From: Rhodonellum psychrophilum GCM71 = DSM 17998
Lineage (GTDB): Bacteria; Bacteroidota; Bacteroidia; Cytophagales; Cyclobacteriaceae
Direction of reading: 5' to 3'
Assembly: GCF_000381545.1 (NCBI RefSeq)
Contig: NZ_KB906674.1
Span: 151,814-215,813 of the forward strand
DNA: 64,000 bases
The position numbers and the translations under genes were made by a program. Positions 1 through 8,757 of this stretch are shown here, one piece after another. The notes under the pieces are model-generated. The model ran no database searches and had not been told where the DNA came from. It was given only the letters and a program-made list of their open reading frames with translations. How positions within the stretch are numbered: position 1 is the first letter of the stretch; every line of letters starts with the position of its first letter.

Positions 1-40
1 AAATTATTATAAAAAAAACAGAAAAAATATCAAGCTGTAA

Positions 41-74
41 TTTTGACGCTTTTGGCATCAAAATCTTAAATTTG
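41..74 (+). promoter_or_regulatory. Candidate Bacteroidota sigma promoter for susC operon 1
   Basis: TTTTG at 41-45 and TAAATTTG at 67-74 match the Bacteroidota housekeeping consensus (TTTG, then about 19-21 bp, then TAnnTTTG); the gap here is 21 bp. Transcription would start near 80 and leave a leader of roughly 178 nt. The match is by eye, and such motifs also occur by chance in AT-rich DNA. Confidence 0.35.
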
Positions 75-80
75 GTTAAT

Positions 81-102
81 TATTGACAAATAAAAGTCAA
101 TA
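81..102. promoter_or_regulatory. Inverted repeat near the predicted transcription start (possible operator)
   Basis: TATTGAC at 81-87 and GTCAATA at 96-102 form a perfect 7-bp inverted repeat with an 8-nt spacer. It lies immediately downstream of the TAAATTTG element, where a repressor or activator could act on the SusC/SusD operon. No regulator gene is adjacent, so the binding protein is unknown. Confidence 0.25.
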
Positions 103-257
103 TCGTATAGGAAAATAGAGTGCTTTCATTTTCGTGATTGGGTAGGTAATAATTGTTGATACAATCAAAAAACCACATAATATTTTTTGTTTGCTTTTGG
201 ATACGAAGTTTCTTTATTTTGATGTAAGTGTTTTTTTCACAATTAACTATAAACCAC

Positions 258-3200
258 ATGTTAAAAAACTTTACTAACCTTAAGCTCTTAAGCTTACTTG
301 TGATGATGCTCTGGTGGTTACCCAGTTCATCGTTCGCTCAGACCCGTGAAATCAGCGGGGTGGTAATTTCCAGTGAGGACAACCTTCCTCTTCCAGGTGT
401 ATCTGTTCTCGTAAAGGGAACGACCAGGGGAACGGTATCCGATATCGATGGAAATTTCAGGATATCGGTTAATCCAGGTGAACAAACCCTGGTGCTTTCC
501 TTCATTGGGTTTGCTACCCAGGAATTGGCTCTGACCAACCAAAACTCGTACAATGTCACCATGGCGCCGGACATGAGATCCCTCAGCGAAGTGATCGTCG
601 TTGGGTATGGTGAGCAAAAGAAAGAAACGATCACAGGATCTGTCGCCACCGTTAAAGGTGCCGAGCTTGCCAAATCGCCTGCCATGAACTTGACCAACTC
701 CATTGCCGGTAGAATGGCCGGTGTGGTCGCGGTAAACAGAAGCGGTGAGCCAGGCTATGATGGTGCTGGTATCAGGATCCGTGGGTCCAATACTTTGGGA
801 AACAACGATGCCTTGATCGTAATCGATGGTATCCCTGCAAGAACAGGGGGTATCGACAGGCTCAATCCAAATGATATCGAATCCATTTCTGTTTTGAAAG
901 ATGCATCTGCTGCCATTTATGGCGCTAGGGCTGCAAACGGTGTTATTTTGGTGACGACCAAAAGAGGAAAATCCGGTAAGCCGGAATTGAGTTATCAATT
1001 CAACCAAGGATTTGCACAGCCAACGGTTATCCCGAAATTGGCGAATGCTTCCCAGTATGGTGAAATGTTGAATGACCTGTCGGTTTATGAACTTCCTGTC
1101 AGCGAATGGCAGGGTGCTACCGATGCTTTCAGAAATACAGGTGTATATACAAGACCAAATGGTCAAACCAGAAATGCGCCATTCTCACCAGAGGCACTCG
1201 AAATGTACAGGGCAGGAACAGATCCTTGGAACTATCCAAACACGGATTGGTACGATGCCACTTTGAAAACTTGGTCACCGCAGGTAAGACACAATGTCCA
1301 AATGAATGGTGGAAGTGAAAATATCAGATACTTAGCTTCCATTGGCTACCAAAATCAGGATGCTTTTTATAAGAATTCTGCCACTGGGTTCAAGCAGTAT
1401 GACATGCGTCTAAACATAGATGCAAAAATCAACGATTATGTTGACGTACAAATCGGTGTTTTGGGAAGACAGGAATCCAGATTTTTCCCAACACGTGGTG
1501 CAGGCGCGATCTTCAGGATGCAAATGAGAGGCAAACCAAACGAGCCTGCTTACTGGCCTGACGGAAGACCTGGACCTGATATCGAAAATGGTGAAAACCC
1601 TGTTGTCATCACAACCAATGCAACAGGTTACGACAGGGATACCCGCGATTATTTCCAGACCAACGCGCAGTTGAACATCAAAATCCCTGGAATAGAAGGA
1701 TTGAAATTTCAAGGTACTGCCTCTGTGGATAAACTGAGCAGATTTACCAAAAGATGGGAAACTCCCTGGACACTTTACCAAAAAGGAAGTGGATTTGAGG
1801 CTGATGGAGTGACTCCCACCCTTGTTCCTACTTTGAGAGGACCAGCGGAACCAAGATTGACGCAAGGCAACAACAACCAGTTGAACATATTATTGGGGGG
1901 TGTCTTCACCTATGACCGTCAGTTTGGTGATCATGGATTTTCGGCCCTGGCTGGAACAAACAAGGAAACTGTAGAAGGGGATGATTTCTTTGCTTACAGA
2001 AGGTTTTTCATCTCTCCAGCAATCGATCAGATGTTTGCCGGTGGTGATGCTGAGAAGAACAACGGTGGTGGTGCTTTTGAAAGGGCCCGTCTGAATTATT
2101 TTGGTAGGGTTGCTTACAATTACAAAGAAAAATACCTCGCCGAATTCCTTTGGAGATATGATGCTTCTTATATTTTCCCGAAAGATACCCGATATGGATT
2201 CTTCCCGGGAATCATGATGGGATGGGTGGTTTCGGAAGAAAGTTTCTGGAAAAATTCCATGCCGGCATTTGATTTCTTCAAAATTCGTGGGTCTTATGGA
2301 CAAATGGGAAATGACCAGATCTTTTATGACAATACACTTCAGGAATATCAATTCCTTTCTACCTACGGATTCAGAAGCCATATTTTGGAAGGTGCAGAAG
2401 TCAAAACACTGTATGAAACAAGGGTTCCTAACAATGCCATCACATGGGAAGTGGCCAACAACAGCAATATTGGTATCGAAGGTCAATTGCTCCAAGGAAA
2501 AATATTCTTCGAAGCGGATGTGTTTTACAACAAAAGAACCAATATCCTTTGGAGAAAAAATGCTTCTATTCCGCAAAGTACCGGTTTGTCCTCCTTGCTT
2601 CCTGCCGAAAATATCGGTGAGGTTGAAAACAAAGGATTCGATATTCAATTGGGATACAGAGGTCAAAAAGGGGAGCTCAATTACAGCGTGAGTGTTAATG
2701 GTGGATATGCCAAGAACAAAATCTTGTTCTGGGATGAGCCTCCAGGTGCCCCAGAATGGCAGCAGTCAACCGGCAGACCCATGGGTTCTCCGGGACCGAT
2801 CTACATCTATGATGGTGTATTTAGAGATAGAGCTGATATCGATAGGACCACTCTTGATTATTCCGCCATTACCAATGAAATCCGTCCGGGTGACATGAAG
2901 TTCAAGGATGTGGATGGAGATGGAAAGATTACTCCTTTGGACCGAGTGAGATTGGACAGAAACAACATCCCAAGATTCCAAGGTGGTATGACTTTGTCAG
3001 CAAATTTCAGAGCTTTTGATTTGTCTGTTTTGTTCCAAGGAGCGGCAGGTGCAATGGCAATGGTGAGTGCTGGGGAATCCGGTAACATTGGAAACTATCT
3101 TTTGGAATTTTATGAAAAAAGATGGACGGTGGACAATCCAAGCAGTGTAGATCCTAGGATTGCCAATAGGAGTGATCAATATTTCTCCTCCAACAATACC

Positions 3201-3434
3201 TATTGGTATAGAAGTTCTGATTATGTCAGGCTGAAAAACCTTGAGCTTGGCTATACCTTGCCAGCACATATTGGTTCCAGAATTGGTTTGGGAAGTGTAC
3301 GTTTTTATGTAAACGGGCTCAATCTGTTGACTTGGGATAAGCTTAAAGTGTACGATCCTGAATCTGACAATTCAACCGGACAATATTATCCACAGTCTAG
3401 GGTGATCAATGGTGGTTTTGCTGTTTCATTTTAA
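258..3434 (+). CDS. SusC/RagA-family TonB-linked outer membrane receptor
   Basis: Outer-membrane active importer that works with the SusD-like lipoprotein encoded just downstream. The start is taken at ATG 258, which begins a classic signal peptide (MLKNFTNLK...SSSFAQ). A GTG at 228 would only add ten residues. Domains of the 1058-aa protein: CarboxypepD_reg-like barrel extension at about 30-115 (DIDGNFRISV), TonB plug at about 115-235 (VVGYGEQKKETITGSV; DGIPARTGG; ISVLKDASAAIYGARAANG, the SusC signature), then a beta-barrel ending in aromatic INGGFAVSF. The substrate cannot be read from sequence. It is the first gene of a same-strand run to 14463, with 15 bp before susD. The SusC call is very safe. 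Confidence 0.96.
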   Translation: MLKNFTNLKLLSLLVMMLWWLPSSSFAQTREISGVVISSEDNLPLPGVSVLVKGTTRGTVSDIDGNFRISVNPGEQTLVLSFIGFATQELALTNQNSYNVTMAPDMRSLSEVIVVGYGEQKKETITGSVATVKGAELAKSPAMNLTNSIAGRMAGVVAVNRSGEPGYDGAGIRIRGSNTLGNNDALIVIDGIPARTGGIDRLNPNDIESISVLKDASAAIYGARAANGVILVTTKRGKSGKPELSYQFNQGFAQPTVIPKLANASQYGEMLNDLSVYELPVSEWQGATDAFRNTGVYTRPNGQTRNAPFSPEALEMYRAGTDPWNYPNTDWYDATLKTWSPQVRHNVQMNGGSENIRYLASIGYQNQDAFYKNSATGFKQYDMRLNIDAKINDYVDVQIGVLGRQESRFFPTRGAGAIFRMQMRGKPNEPAYWPDGRPGPDIENGENPVVITTNATGYDRDTRDYFQTNAQLNIKIPGIEGLKFQGTASVDKLSRFTKRWETPWTLYQKGSGFEADGVTPTLVPTLRGPAEPRLTQGNNNQLNILLGGVFTYDRQFGDHGFSALAGTNKETVEGDDFFAYRRFFISPAIDQMFAGGDAEKNNGGGAFERARLNYFGRVAYNYKEKYLAEFLWRYDASYIFPKDTRYGFFPGIMMGWVVSEESFWKNSMPAFDFFKIRGSYGQMGNDQIFYDNTLQEYQFLSTYGFRSHILEGAEVKTLYETRVPNNAITWEVANNSNIGIEGQLLQGKIFFEADVFYNKRTNILWRKNASIPQSTGLSSLLPAENIGEVENKGFDIQLGYRGQKGELNYSVSVNGGYAKNKILFWDEPPGAPEWQQSTGRPMGSPGPIYIYDGVFRDRADIDRTTLDYSAITNEIRPGDMKFKDVDGDGKITPLDRVRLDRNNIPRFQGGMTLSANFRAFDLSVLFQGAAGAMAMVSAGESGNIGNYLLEFYEKRWTVDNPSSVDPRIANRSDQYFSSNNTYWYRSSDYVRLKNLELGYTLPAHIGSRIGLGSVRFYVNGLNLLTWDKLKVYDPESDNSTGQYYPQSRVINGGFAVSF

Positions 3435-3449
3435 AAATTTAATCAAGTT

Positions 3450-5306
3450 ATGAAGAGATATAGCATAAAATATATTATCGTAGCCTTTATTGGGTTCACT
3501 TTGGGAAGCTGCAACGACAGTTTTCTGGATACCCAACCTTTAGGGCAAGTCTCCGAATCTGCAGTGTGGACAGATGCCGGTTTGGCAGAAGCCTTTGTGA
3601 CAGATATTTACGGCGGATTGGGATTCGGTGGTTTTGATGAGCAAATGCTTGCTTCCCTTACCGATGAGGCCATCTTTACGCACCCAGGAAGGGGCATTAC
3701 CACCGTGACTGAAGCACGTTCCAACCCACAAGATACAGGTTGGATTGGTGGTCCTCGTTCTTGGAACAACATGTACAACAGGGTCAGATCCGCCAATATC
3801 GCGATTGAAAACCTCACAAATCCAAAATTCCCCAATACCAACGGTATCGTTGATCGTCTTTTGGGTGAGGCAACCTTTATGAGGGCTTATTTCTCCCATC
3901 AGTTGCTGAGAAACTTCGGTGCATTTCCAATTCCTGACAGGACTGTTGGTCTTGGAGACGATACCTTCGAGAAAGCCAGAAACACTTTTGAGGAATGTGT
4001 GAATTTCATCAACACTGATTTGGACAAAGCAGCAGAATTGCTCAATGGAAAAAACATGGTGCGTGGAAGGGCAAGCAAAGTAGCAGCGCTGGCCTTGAAA
4101 TCAAGGGTGTTGTTGTATGCCGCCAGTGACCTGCACGACGTGCCCACTGCATCTTCCAAATCTTCTGTGATTTCCAGTTTTGCCAACAAAGAACTGATTG
4201 GTTTTACAGGTGGTGACAGAATGGCCAGATGGCAAAGTGCGAAAAGTGCTGCTAAATCCGTCTTGGATTTGGTGGGTGGCAATGAGCTGGATCACACCGC
4301 TCCTTTGGATCCAGAAACAGCCAAAACCGTTTACATGAACAATTCCCTTTCCAGAAATGGTGGACAGAACGAAATGATCTTCGGTAGGTATTTCTTGAGT
4401 TCAAAACCAGAAGGTGGAGGAAGACAAGGCTTGTTCAACGGACCGAATGGCTACAACAACTGGGCTGGAAACACGCCCGTACAATTGTTGATCGATGATT
4501 ATGAAATGATGGATGGCAGTGAATTTGACTGGAGCAATCCTGCAAACGCAAAAGCCCCTTATGACAACAGAGATCCAAGATTCTATTCCACCTTCTTGTA
4601 TGATGGAGCCCAGTGGAAACCAAGATCCTCTGCCAACCAATCCAGGGATCCTTTGGGCCAGATCCAAACAGGTTCCTATGAGGTGGTCAATGCGTCTGGA
4701 GCCAAAGTGATTGTACCAGGTTTGGATACCCGTAGCAGTCCAATTGAAGATTGGAACGGAAGTTATACAGGCTACTACATCAGAAAATTCGTGGAGCCAA
4801 ATCCAGCCTTCGTTGATCAAAATACCTGGCAAGAAATTCCTTGGCCTGCCATCCGAGTATCAGAGATTGTCCTCAATTACGTAGAGGCATGTATTGAACT
4901 TGGTGAGGAAGAAGAAGCCAGAACTTGGTTGAATAAAATCCGCTTCAGAGCCGGTATGCCAGCCATTACTGCATCAGGACAGGCCTTAAAAGAAAAATAC
5001 ATCAATGAAAGAAGGGTGGAGTTGGTCTTTGAAGAACACCGCTACTATGATGTCAGAAGATGGATGATCGCCCCAGAAACCTTGGGAAGACAAGCCAATG
5101 GGATCAAGGTTTCCGGTAAATTGAAGCCTGGAAAATCGCTTTCTGTGTACAGATACGACCCCGAACTCTATGATTATTCCTATGAAATAATAGAAATCGA
5201 TCCTGGAAAGGAAAACAGACTTTGGTTAGACAAAATGTATTTTATGCCTCTAAGTTTTGATGAGATGAACCGAAACGCTCTACTCATACAAAATCCAGGA
5301 TTTTAA
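3450..5306 (+). CDS. SusD/RagB-family nutrient-binding outer membrane lipoprotein
   Basis: Surface lipoprotein expected to cap the SusC channel and capture the substrate. The N-terminus has a lipoprotein signal peptide with lipobox LGSC (Cys about 21), followed by the SusD start CNDSFLDTQPLG. The middle holds TPR-like helices (FMRAYFSHQLLRNFG), and the C-terminus has the family hallmark NERRVELVFEEHRYYDVRRW. At 618 aa it is at the long end of the usual 500-620. It sits 15 bp after its SusC partner. A strong hairpin follows the stop, so expression of the downstream genes may be reduced relative to this pair. Confidence 0.95.
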   Translation: MKRYSIKYIIVAFIGFTLGSCNDSFLDTQPLGQVSESAVWTDAGLAEAFVTDIYGGLGFGGFDEQMLASLTDEAIFTHPGRGITTVTEARSNPQDTGWIGGPRSWNNMYNRVRSANIAIENLTNPKFPNTNGIVDRLLGEATFMRAYFSHQLLRNFGAFPIPDRTVGLGDDTFEKARNTFEECVNFINTDLDKAAELLNGKNMVRGRASKVAALALKSRVLLYAASDLHDVPTASSKSSVISSFANKELIGFTGGDRMARWQSAKSAAKSVLDLVGGNELDHTAPLDPETAKTVYMNNSLSRNGGQNEMIFGRYFLSSKPEGGGRQGLFNGPNGYNNWAGNTPVQLLIDDYEMMDGSEFDWSNPANAKAPYDNRDPRFYSTFLYDGAQWKPRSSANQSRDPLGQIQTGSYEVVNASGAKVIVPGLDTRSSPIEDWNGSYTGYYIRKFVEPNPAFVDQNTWQEIPWPAIRVSEIVLNYVEACIELGEEEEARTWLNKIRFRAGMPAITASGQALKEKYINERRVELVFEEHRYYDVRRWMIAPETLGRQANGIKVSGKLKPGKSLSVYRYDPELYDYSYEIIEIDPGKENRLWLDKMYFMPLSFDEMNRNALLIQNPGF

Positions 5307-5328
5307 TTCATTGAATTGACCTTTTGAT

Positions 5329-5384
5329 GAAGCAACTTGGCTTGGAAATCATTAATTTCCTGCCAAGTTGCTTCTTTGTGTTTT
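5329..5384 (+). terminator. Strong hairpin after susD (terminator or attenuator)
   Basis: A perfect 13-bp stem (GAAGCAACTTGGC at 5329-5341 with GCCAAGTTGCTTC at 5362-5374) encloses a second 6-bp stem (GGAAAT/ATTTCC) and is followed by a T-rich run. It lies 23 bp after the susD stop and just ahead of the next same-strand gene, so it could separate SusCD expression from the enzyme genes or give partial read-through. Confidence 0.75.
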
Positions 5385-5406
5385 ACCCGCATATAAATAT
5401 TGCCCC

Positions 5407-8400
5407 ATGTGTGATTTTACTTCTCGTGTTTGTCTGACGGTTTTGATTATGGTTCTGGTGATCTCCTGTGATCCACCCACTTCAGAGGAGAAGGTTGTTG
5501 CTTTGCCCGTAGACCAACCTCTTTTTAATCTTGTTTCTCCAGAAAACTCAGGAATCCATTTCAATAATCTATTGACTGAAACCCTGAATACCAACGTTTT
5601 GGTGTATGAGTATTTTTACAATGGAGGAGGTGTGGCAGTTGGCGATCTCAATGGAGACGGTCTGGATGACCTCTATTTTACTGGGAACATGGTTCCCAAC
5701 CAACTCTATTTGAACAAAGGAAATTTAAAATTTGAAGACATTACCGACTTGGCAGGTGTGGCAGGCAGAAATGGACCTTGGACAACGGGTGTGACCATGG
5801 CCGATGTGAATGGAGACGGACGTTTGGATATTTATGTCTGTTATTCAGGAAACATGCCTTCCGAAAAGCGGAAAAACCAACTTTTCATCAACAATGGTCC
5901 CAATGAGAATGGAATTCCAACTTTTTCCGAAGAGGCCGCCGCTTATGGTCTTGCGATAGATTCCTATTCCACGCAAGCCTTGTTTTTTGATTATGACAAA
6001 GATGGGGATTTGGATATGTTTTTGCTCAACCACAATCCAAAATCACTGCCGATTCTGGACGAATCGAGCACTGCTGAAGTATTGAAATACAAAGACCCTT
6101 CCGGCTCTCAATTGTTCAGGAATGACAATGGGAAATTTGTGGAAGTCACCGAAAAAGCAGGCATCCAAAACTCTGCACTTTCCTATGGTTTGGGCGTTGG
6201 GGTAGCCGATCTGAATGGGGATGACTGGCCTGATATCTACATCAGCAACGATTATACCGCTCCGGATTTCCTTTATATCAACAACAAGAATGGGACATTC
6301 ACGGATGTTAGCAAATCCGCCTTGGGCCATATTTCCCAGTTTTCGATGGGAAATGACTTGGCCGATATCAACAATGACGGATTGGTCGACATCTACACCC
6401 TCGACATGCTTCCCGAAAGCAACAAGAGGCAAAAACTTTTGATGGCACCCGACAACTATGAGAAGTTTGACTTCATGGTCAATGTTGGTTTCCATCACCA
6501 ATACATGCGCAATATGCTCCACCTGAACAATGGAGATGGTTCCTTCAGCGAAATCGGTCAGTTGGCTGGAGTTTCCAATACCGATTGGAGTTGGGCCGCA
6601 CTTTTTGCCGATTATGACAACGATGGATTGAAAGACCTTTTGGTCACCAATGGCTACAACCGCGATTACACCAATATGGATTTCCTGAAGTACATGGGGG
6701 ATTTTGTCCAGCATCAAAGCAATCTCAAGCGGGAGGACATTCTTGGGTTGGTCTCCAAAATTCCTGCCTCGGATATCGGCAATTATGTCTTCAAGAACAA
6801 AGACGGCCTGCAATTCGAAAATGTCACCGACAAATGGGGACTCAAGCCCATCGCCAACAGCAATGGGGCAGCCTATGCCGACCTGGACAATGATGGTGAC
6901 CTGGACTTGATCATCAACAATGTCAATGAAAAAGGATTTGTCTACGAAAACCTTTCCAACACCAAGGAAAACAACCATTTCCTAAAAATAAAATTGGAGG
7001 GGGCGAAACAAAATACCTCCGGCCTAGGGGCCAAAGTGATTCTGTATCATGATGGAATTACCCAAATGATCGAGCAGATGCCCACAAGAGGTTACCAATC
7101 GAGTGTTTCCCCAATATTGCATTTTGGCTTGGGGGCATCCCAAAAAGTGGATTCTTTAAAAGTCAGATGGCTTGGCGGTGATGAACAAACCCTCTTCAGT
7201 ACCACTGCAAACCAACTCCTTGTTTTGAAGGAAAGCGAAGCAAAAAAGGGGGGCTTTTCAACAAAGAAAGCGAATGCTCCCCTATTCAAAAAAAGCACAT
7301 TGGCGCCCTTTTCACTACCCAATCCATATTCTGGCATCAATGATTTCAAAAGACAACCCTTGATGATCAGCCCCATTTCCGGCACCAGAAGTGCCATGGC
7401 AAAAGGCGAACTCAAGGAAGTAGGATCCAACGCAGTATATATCGGGGGGCTTGCCGGCATCGCCGGGCAGTTGTTTGTTCAGAAGCCGAACAAGAATTTT
7501 ATGGCTTTGCCCAAATTGGAATGGACGGAAAAATACCGAGGATCGGAAGATACTGATGCCCTATTTTTTGATGCCAACGGAGATGGATTTCCAGACCTTT
7601 ATGTGGCCAGTGGGGGTTATGGGAATTATCTTCCCGAAGATCCTTTGCTTCAGGACCGGCTTTATCTCAATGATGGTAAAGGCGGATGGCTTGACGGCAC
7701 CGAAAACTTGCCCAAGATGCCCACCAGCACTTCAGTTGTGGCAGCTGCGGATATCAATGGGGATGGGTTTTTGGATCTTTATGTAGGAAGTCGAGTGGTG
7801 CCGGGAAGATATCCTGAAATCCCTACCAGCTATATTTTGATCAATGACGGGATGGGGAATTTCACCGACCAAACCGATAAATTTTCCAAGGAATTGAAGC
7901 ATATCGGAATGGTGACGGATGCTGCGTGGATTGATCTCAATGGAGACAATCTGCTCGATCTCGTGGTCGTGGGAGAATGGATGCCCATCACCGTGTTCAT
8001 CAATACGGGAGAAAGGCTTGAGGAAAGAACCTTTGATTTTTTTGACAGGAATTATTCCGGATGGTGGAATACCCTGACGGTTGAAGATCTCAATGGTGAT
8101 GGCAGGCCGGATCTATTGGTAGGAAATCACGGGACCAATAGCCAAGTCAAGGCAAGTTTCGAACAGCCGGCGGAGCTTTATGCAAAGGATTTTGACCAAA
8201 ACGGATCCATGGATCCCATTTTCAATTTTTACATTCAGGACAAGAAATATCCCTACTTGACAAGGGATGAGCTCTTCGATCAATTTGCCTCCAAAAGGAA
8301 TAAATTTCTGACTTATGAAAGTTTCTCAGAGGCCCAAATGGAATATATTTTTTCTCCTGAAGAATTGGACGGCGCGCAGGTTTTGGAGGCAAATTTTCTG

Positions 8401-8757
8401 AAAACTGCTTTTTTTACTTTGGAATCAAATGGTAAATTTAAGTTGCAGGAGCTGCCTGTCCAGGTTCAGTTTGCTCCGGTATATGCCATAGAGTGGATTC
8501 CTGCCCAAAATGGAAAAGAAGGACACCTGATTTTCGCGGGAAATGCGGAAACCGCACGGCTAAGATTGGGGAAAAGCGATGCCAATTATGGTGTGGTTTT
8601 GAAAGTAAACCAAAAGGGTGAAATGGAATACCTTCCACAACCTATTTCAGGATTGGGCTTGAGGGGAGATGTCAGGAATATCCTGACTTTGGGAGAGGGG
8701 AAATCCTTGTTTTACATCAATAAAGAGGGGATATCCGTTTATGAAATGCAAAAATAA
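5407..8757 (+). CDS. FG-GAP/VCBS-repeat lipoprotein with ASPIC/UnbV domain (CRTAC1-like)
   Basis: Large exported beta-propeller lipoprotein of unknown substrate. ATG 5407 is chosen because it starts a lipoprotein signal (lipobox VISC, Cys about 22); an upstream frame from 5368 would spoil it. About twelve calcium-binding FG-GAP motifs of the type D-x-N-x-D-G are visible, such as DLNGDGLDDLYF, DVNGDGRLDIYV and DYDKDGDLDMFL in the first half and DANGDGFPDLYV, DINGDGFLDLYV and DLNGDGRPDLLV in the second. An ASPIC/UnbV segment (MPTRGYQSSVSPILHFGLGA) lies between them at about 555-620. The length is 1116 aa. In Bacteroidota such proteins often sit beside SusC/SusD (family knowledge), where a binding or adhesive role is plausible. 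Confidence 0.9.
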   Translation: MCDFTSRVCLTVLIMVLVISCDPPTSEEKVVALPVDQPLFNLVSPENSGIHFNNLLTETLNTNVLVYEYFYNGGGVAVGDLNGDGLDDLYFTGNMVPNQLYLNKGNLKFEDITDLAGVAGRNGPWTTGVTMADVNGDGRLDIYVCYSGNMPSEKRKNQLFINNGPNENGIPTFSEEAAAYGLAIDSYSTQALFFDYDKDGDLDMFLLNHNPKSLPILDESSTAEVLKYKDPSGSQLFRNDNGKFVEVTEKAGIQNSALSYGLGVGVADLNGDDWPDIYISNDYTAPDFLYINNKNGTFTDVSKSALGHISQFSMGNDLADINNDGLVDIYTLDMLPESNKRQKLLMAPDNYEKFDFMVNVGFHHQYMRNMLHLNNGDGSFSEIGQLAGVSNTDWSWAALFADYDNDGLKDLLVTNGYNRDYTNMDFLKYMGDFVQHQSNLKREDILGLVSKIPASDIGNYVFKNKDGLQFENVTDKWGLKPIANSNGAAYADLDNDGDLDLIINNVNEKGFVYENLSNTKENNHFLKIKLEGAKQNTSGLGAKVILYHDGITQMIEQMPTRGYQSSVSPILHFGLGASQKVDSLKVRWLGGDEQTLFSTTANQLLVLKESEAKKGGFSTKKANAPLFKKSTLAPFSLPNPYSGINDFKRQPLMISPISGTRSAMAKGELKEVGSNAVYIGGLAGIAGQLFVQKPNKNFMALPKLEWTEKYRGSEDTDALFFDANGDGFPDLYVASGGYGNYLPEDPLLQDRLYLNDGKGGWLDGTENLPKMPTSTSVVAAADINGDGFLDLYVGSRVVPGRYPEIPTSYILINDGMGNFTDQTDKFSKELKHIGMVTDAAWIDLNGDNLLDLVVVGEWMPITVFINTGERLEERTFDFFDRNYSGWWNTLTVEDLNGDGRPDLLVGNHGTNSQVKASFEQPAELYAKDFDQNGSMDPIFNFYIQDKKYPYLTRDELFDQFASKRNKFLTYESFSEAQMEYIFSPEELDGAQVLEANFLKTAFFTLESNGKFKLQELPVQVQFAPVYAIEWIPAQNGKEGHLIFAGNAETARLRLGKSDANYGVVLKVNQKGEMEYLPQPISGLGLRGDVRNILTLGEGKSLFYINKEGISVYEMQK

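Larger units (their letters stand above)
1..257. other. AT-rich upstream region of the first SusC gene
   Basis: No gene is visible here. The stretch is very AT-rich and holds a candidate Bacteroidota promoter and an inverted repeat (listed separately). The first reading frame can be opened at a GTG at 228, but that adds ten residues ahead of a well-formed signal peptide, so the region up to 257 is taken as 5' leader. Confidence 0.6.

Noticed and set aside
228-257. GTG start at 228 for the first SusC
   Set aside because: It would add ten residues ahead of a complete signal peptide that begins at ATG 258.
6043-6978. Minus-strand open frame of 311 codons rich in Val and Ile
   Set aside because: Generated by the repeated calcium-binding codons of the FG-GAP gene on the plus strand; low complexity and no motif.
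5407-8757. Regularly spaced GATGGxGAT-like repeats suggesting a CRISPR or tandem array
   Set aside because: They encode the DxNxDG loops of FG-GAP blades, in frame, with variable spacing; no direct repeats with unique spacers.
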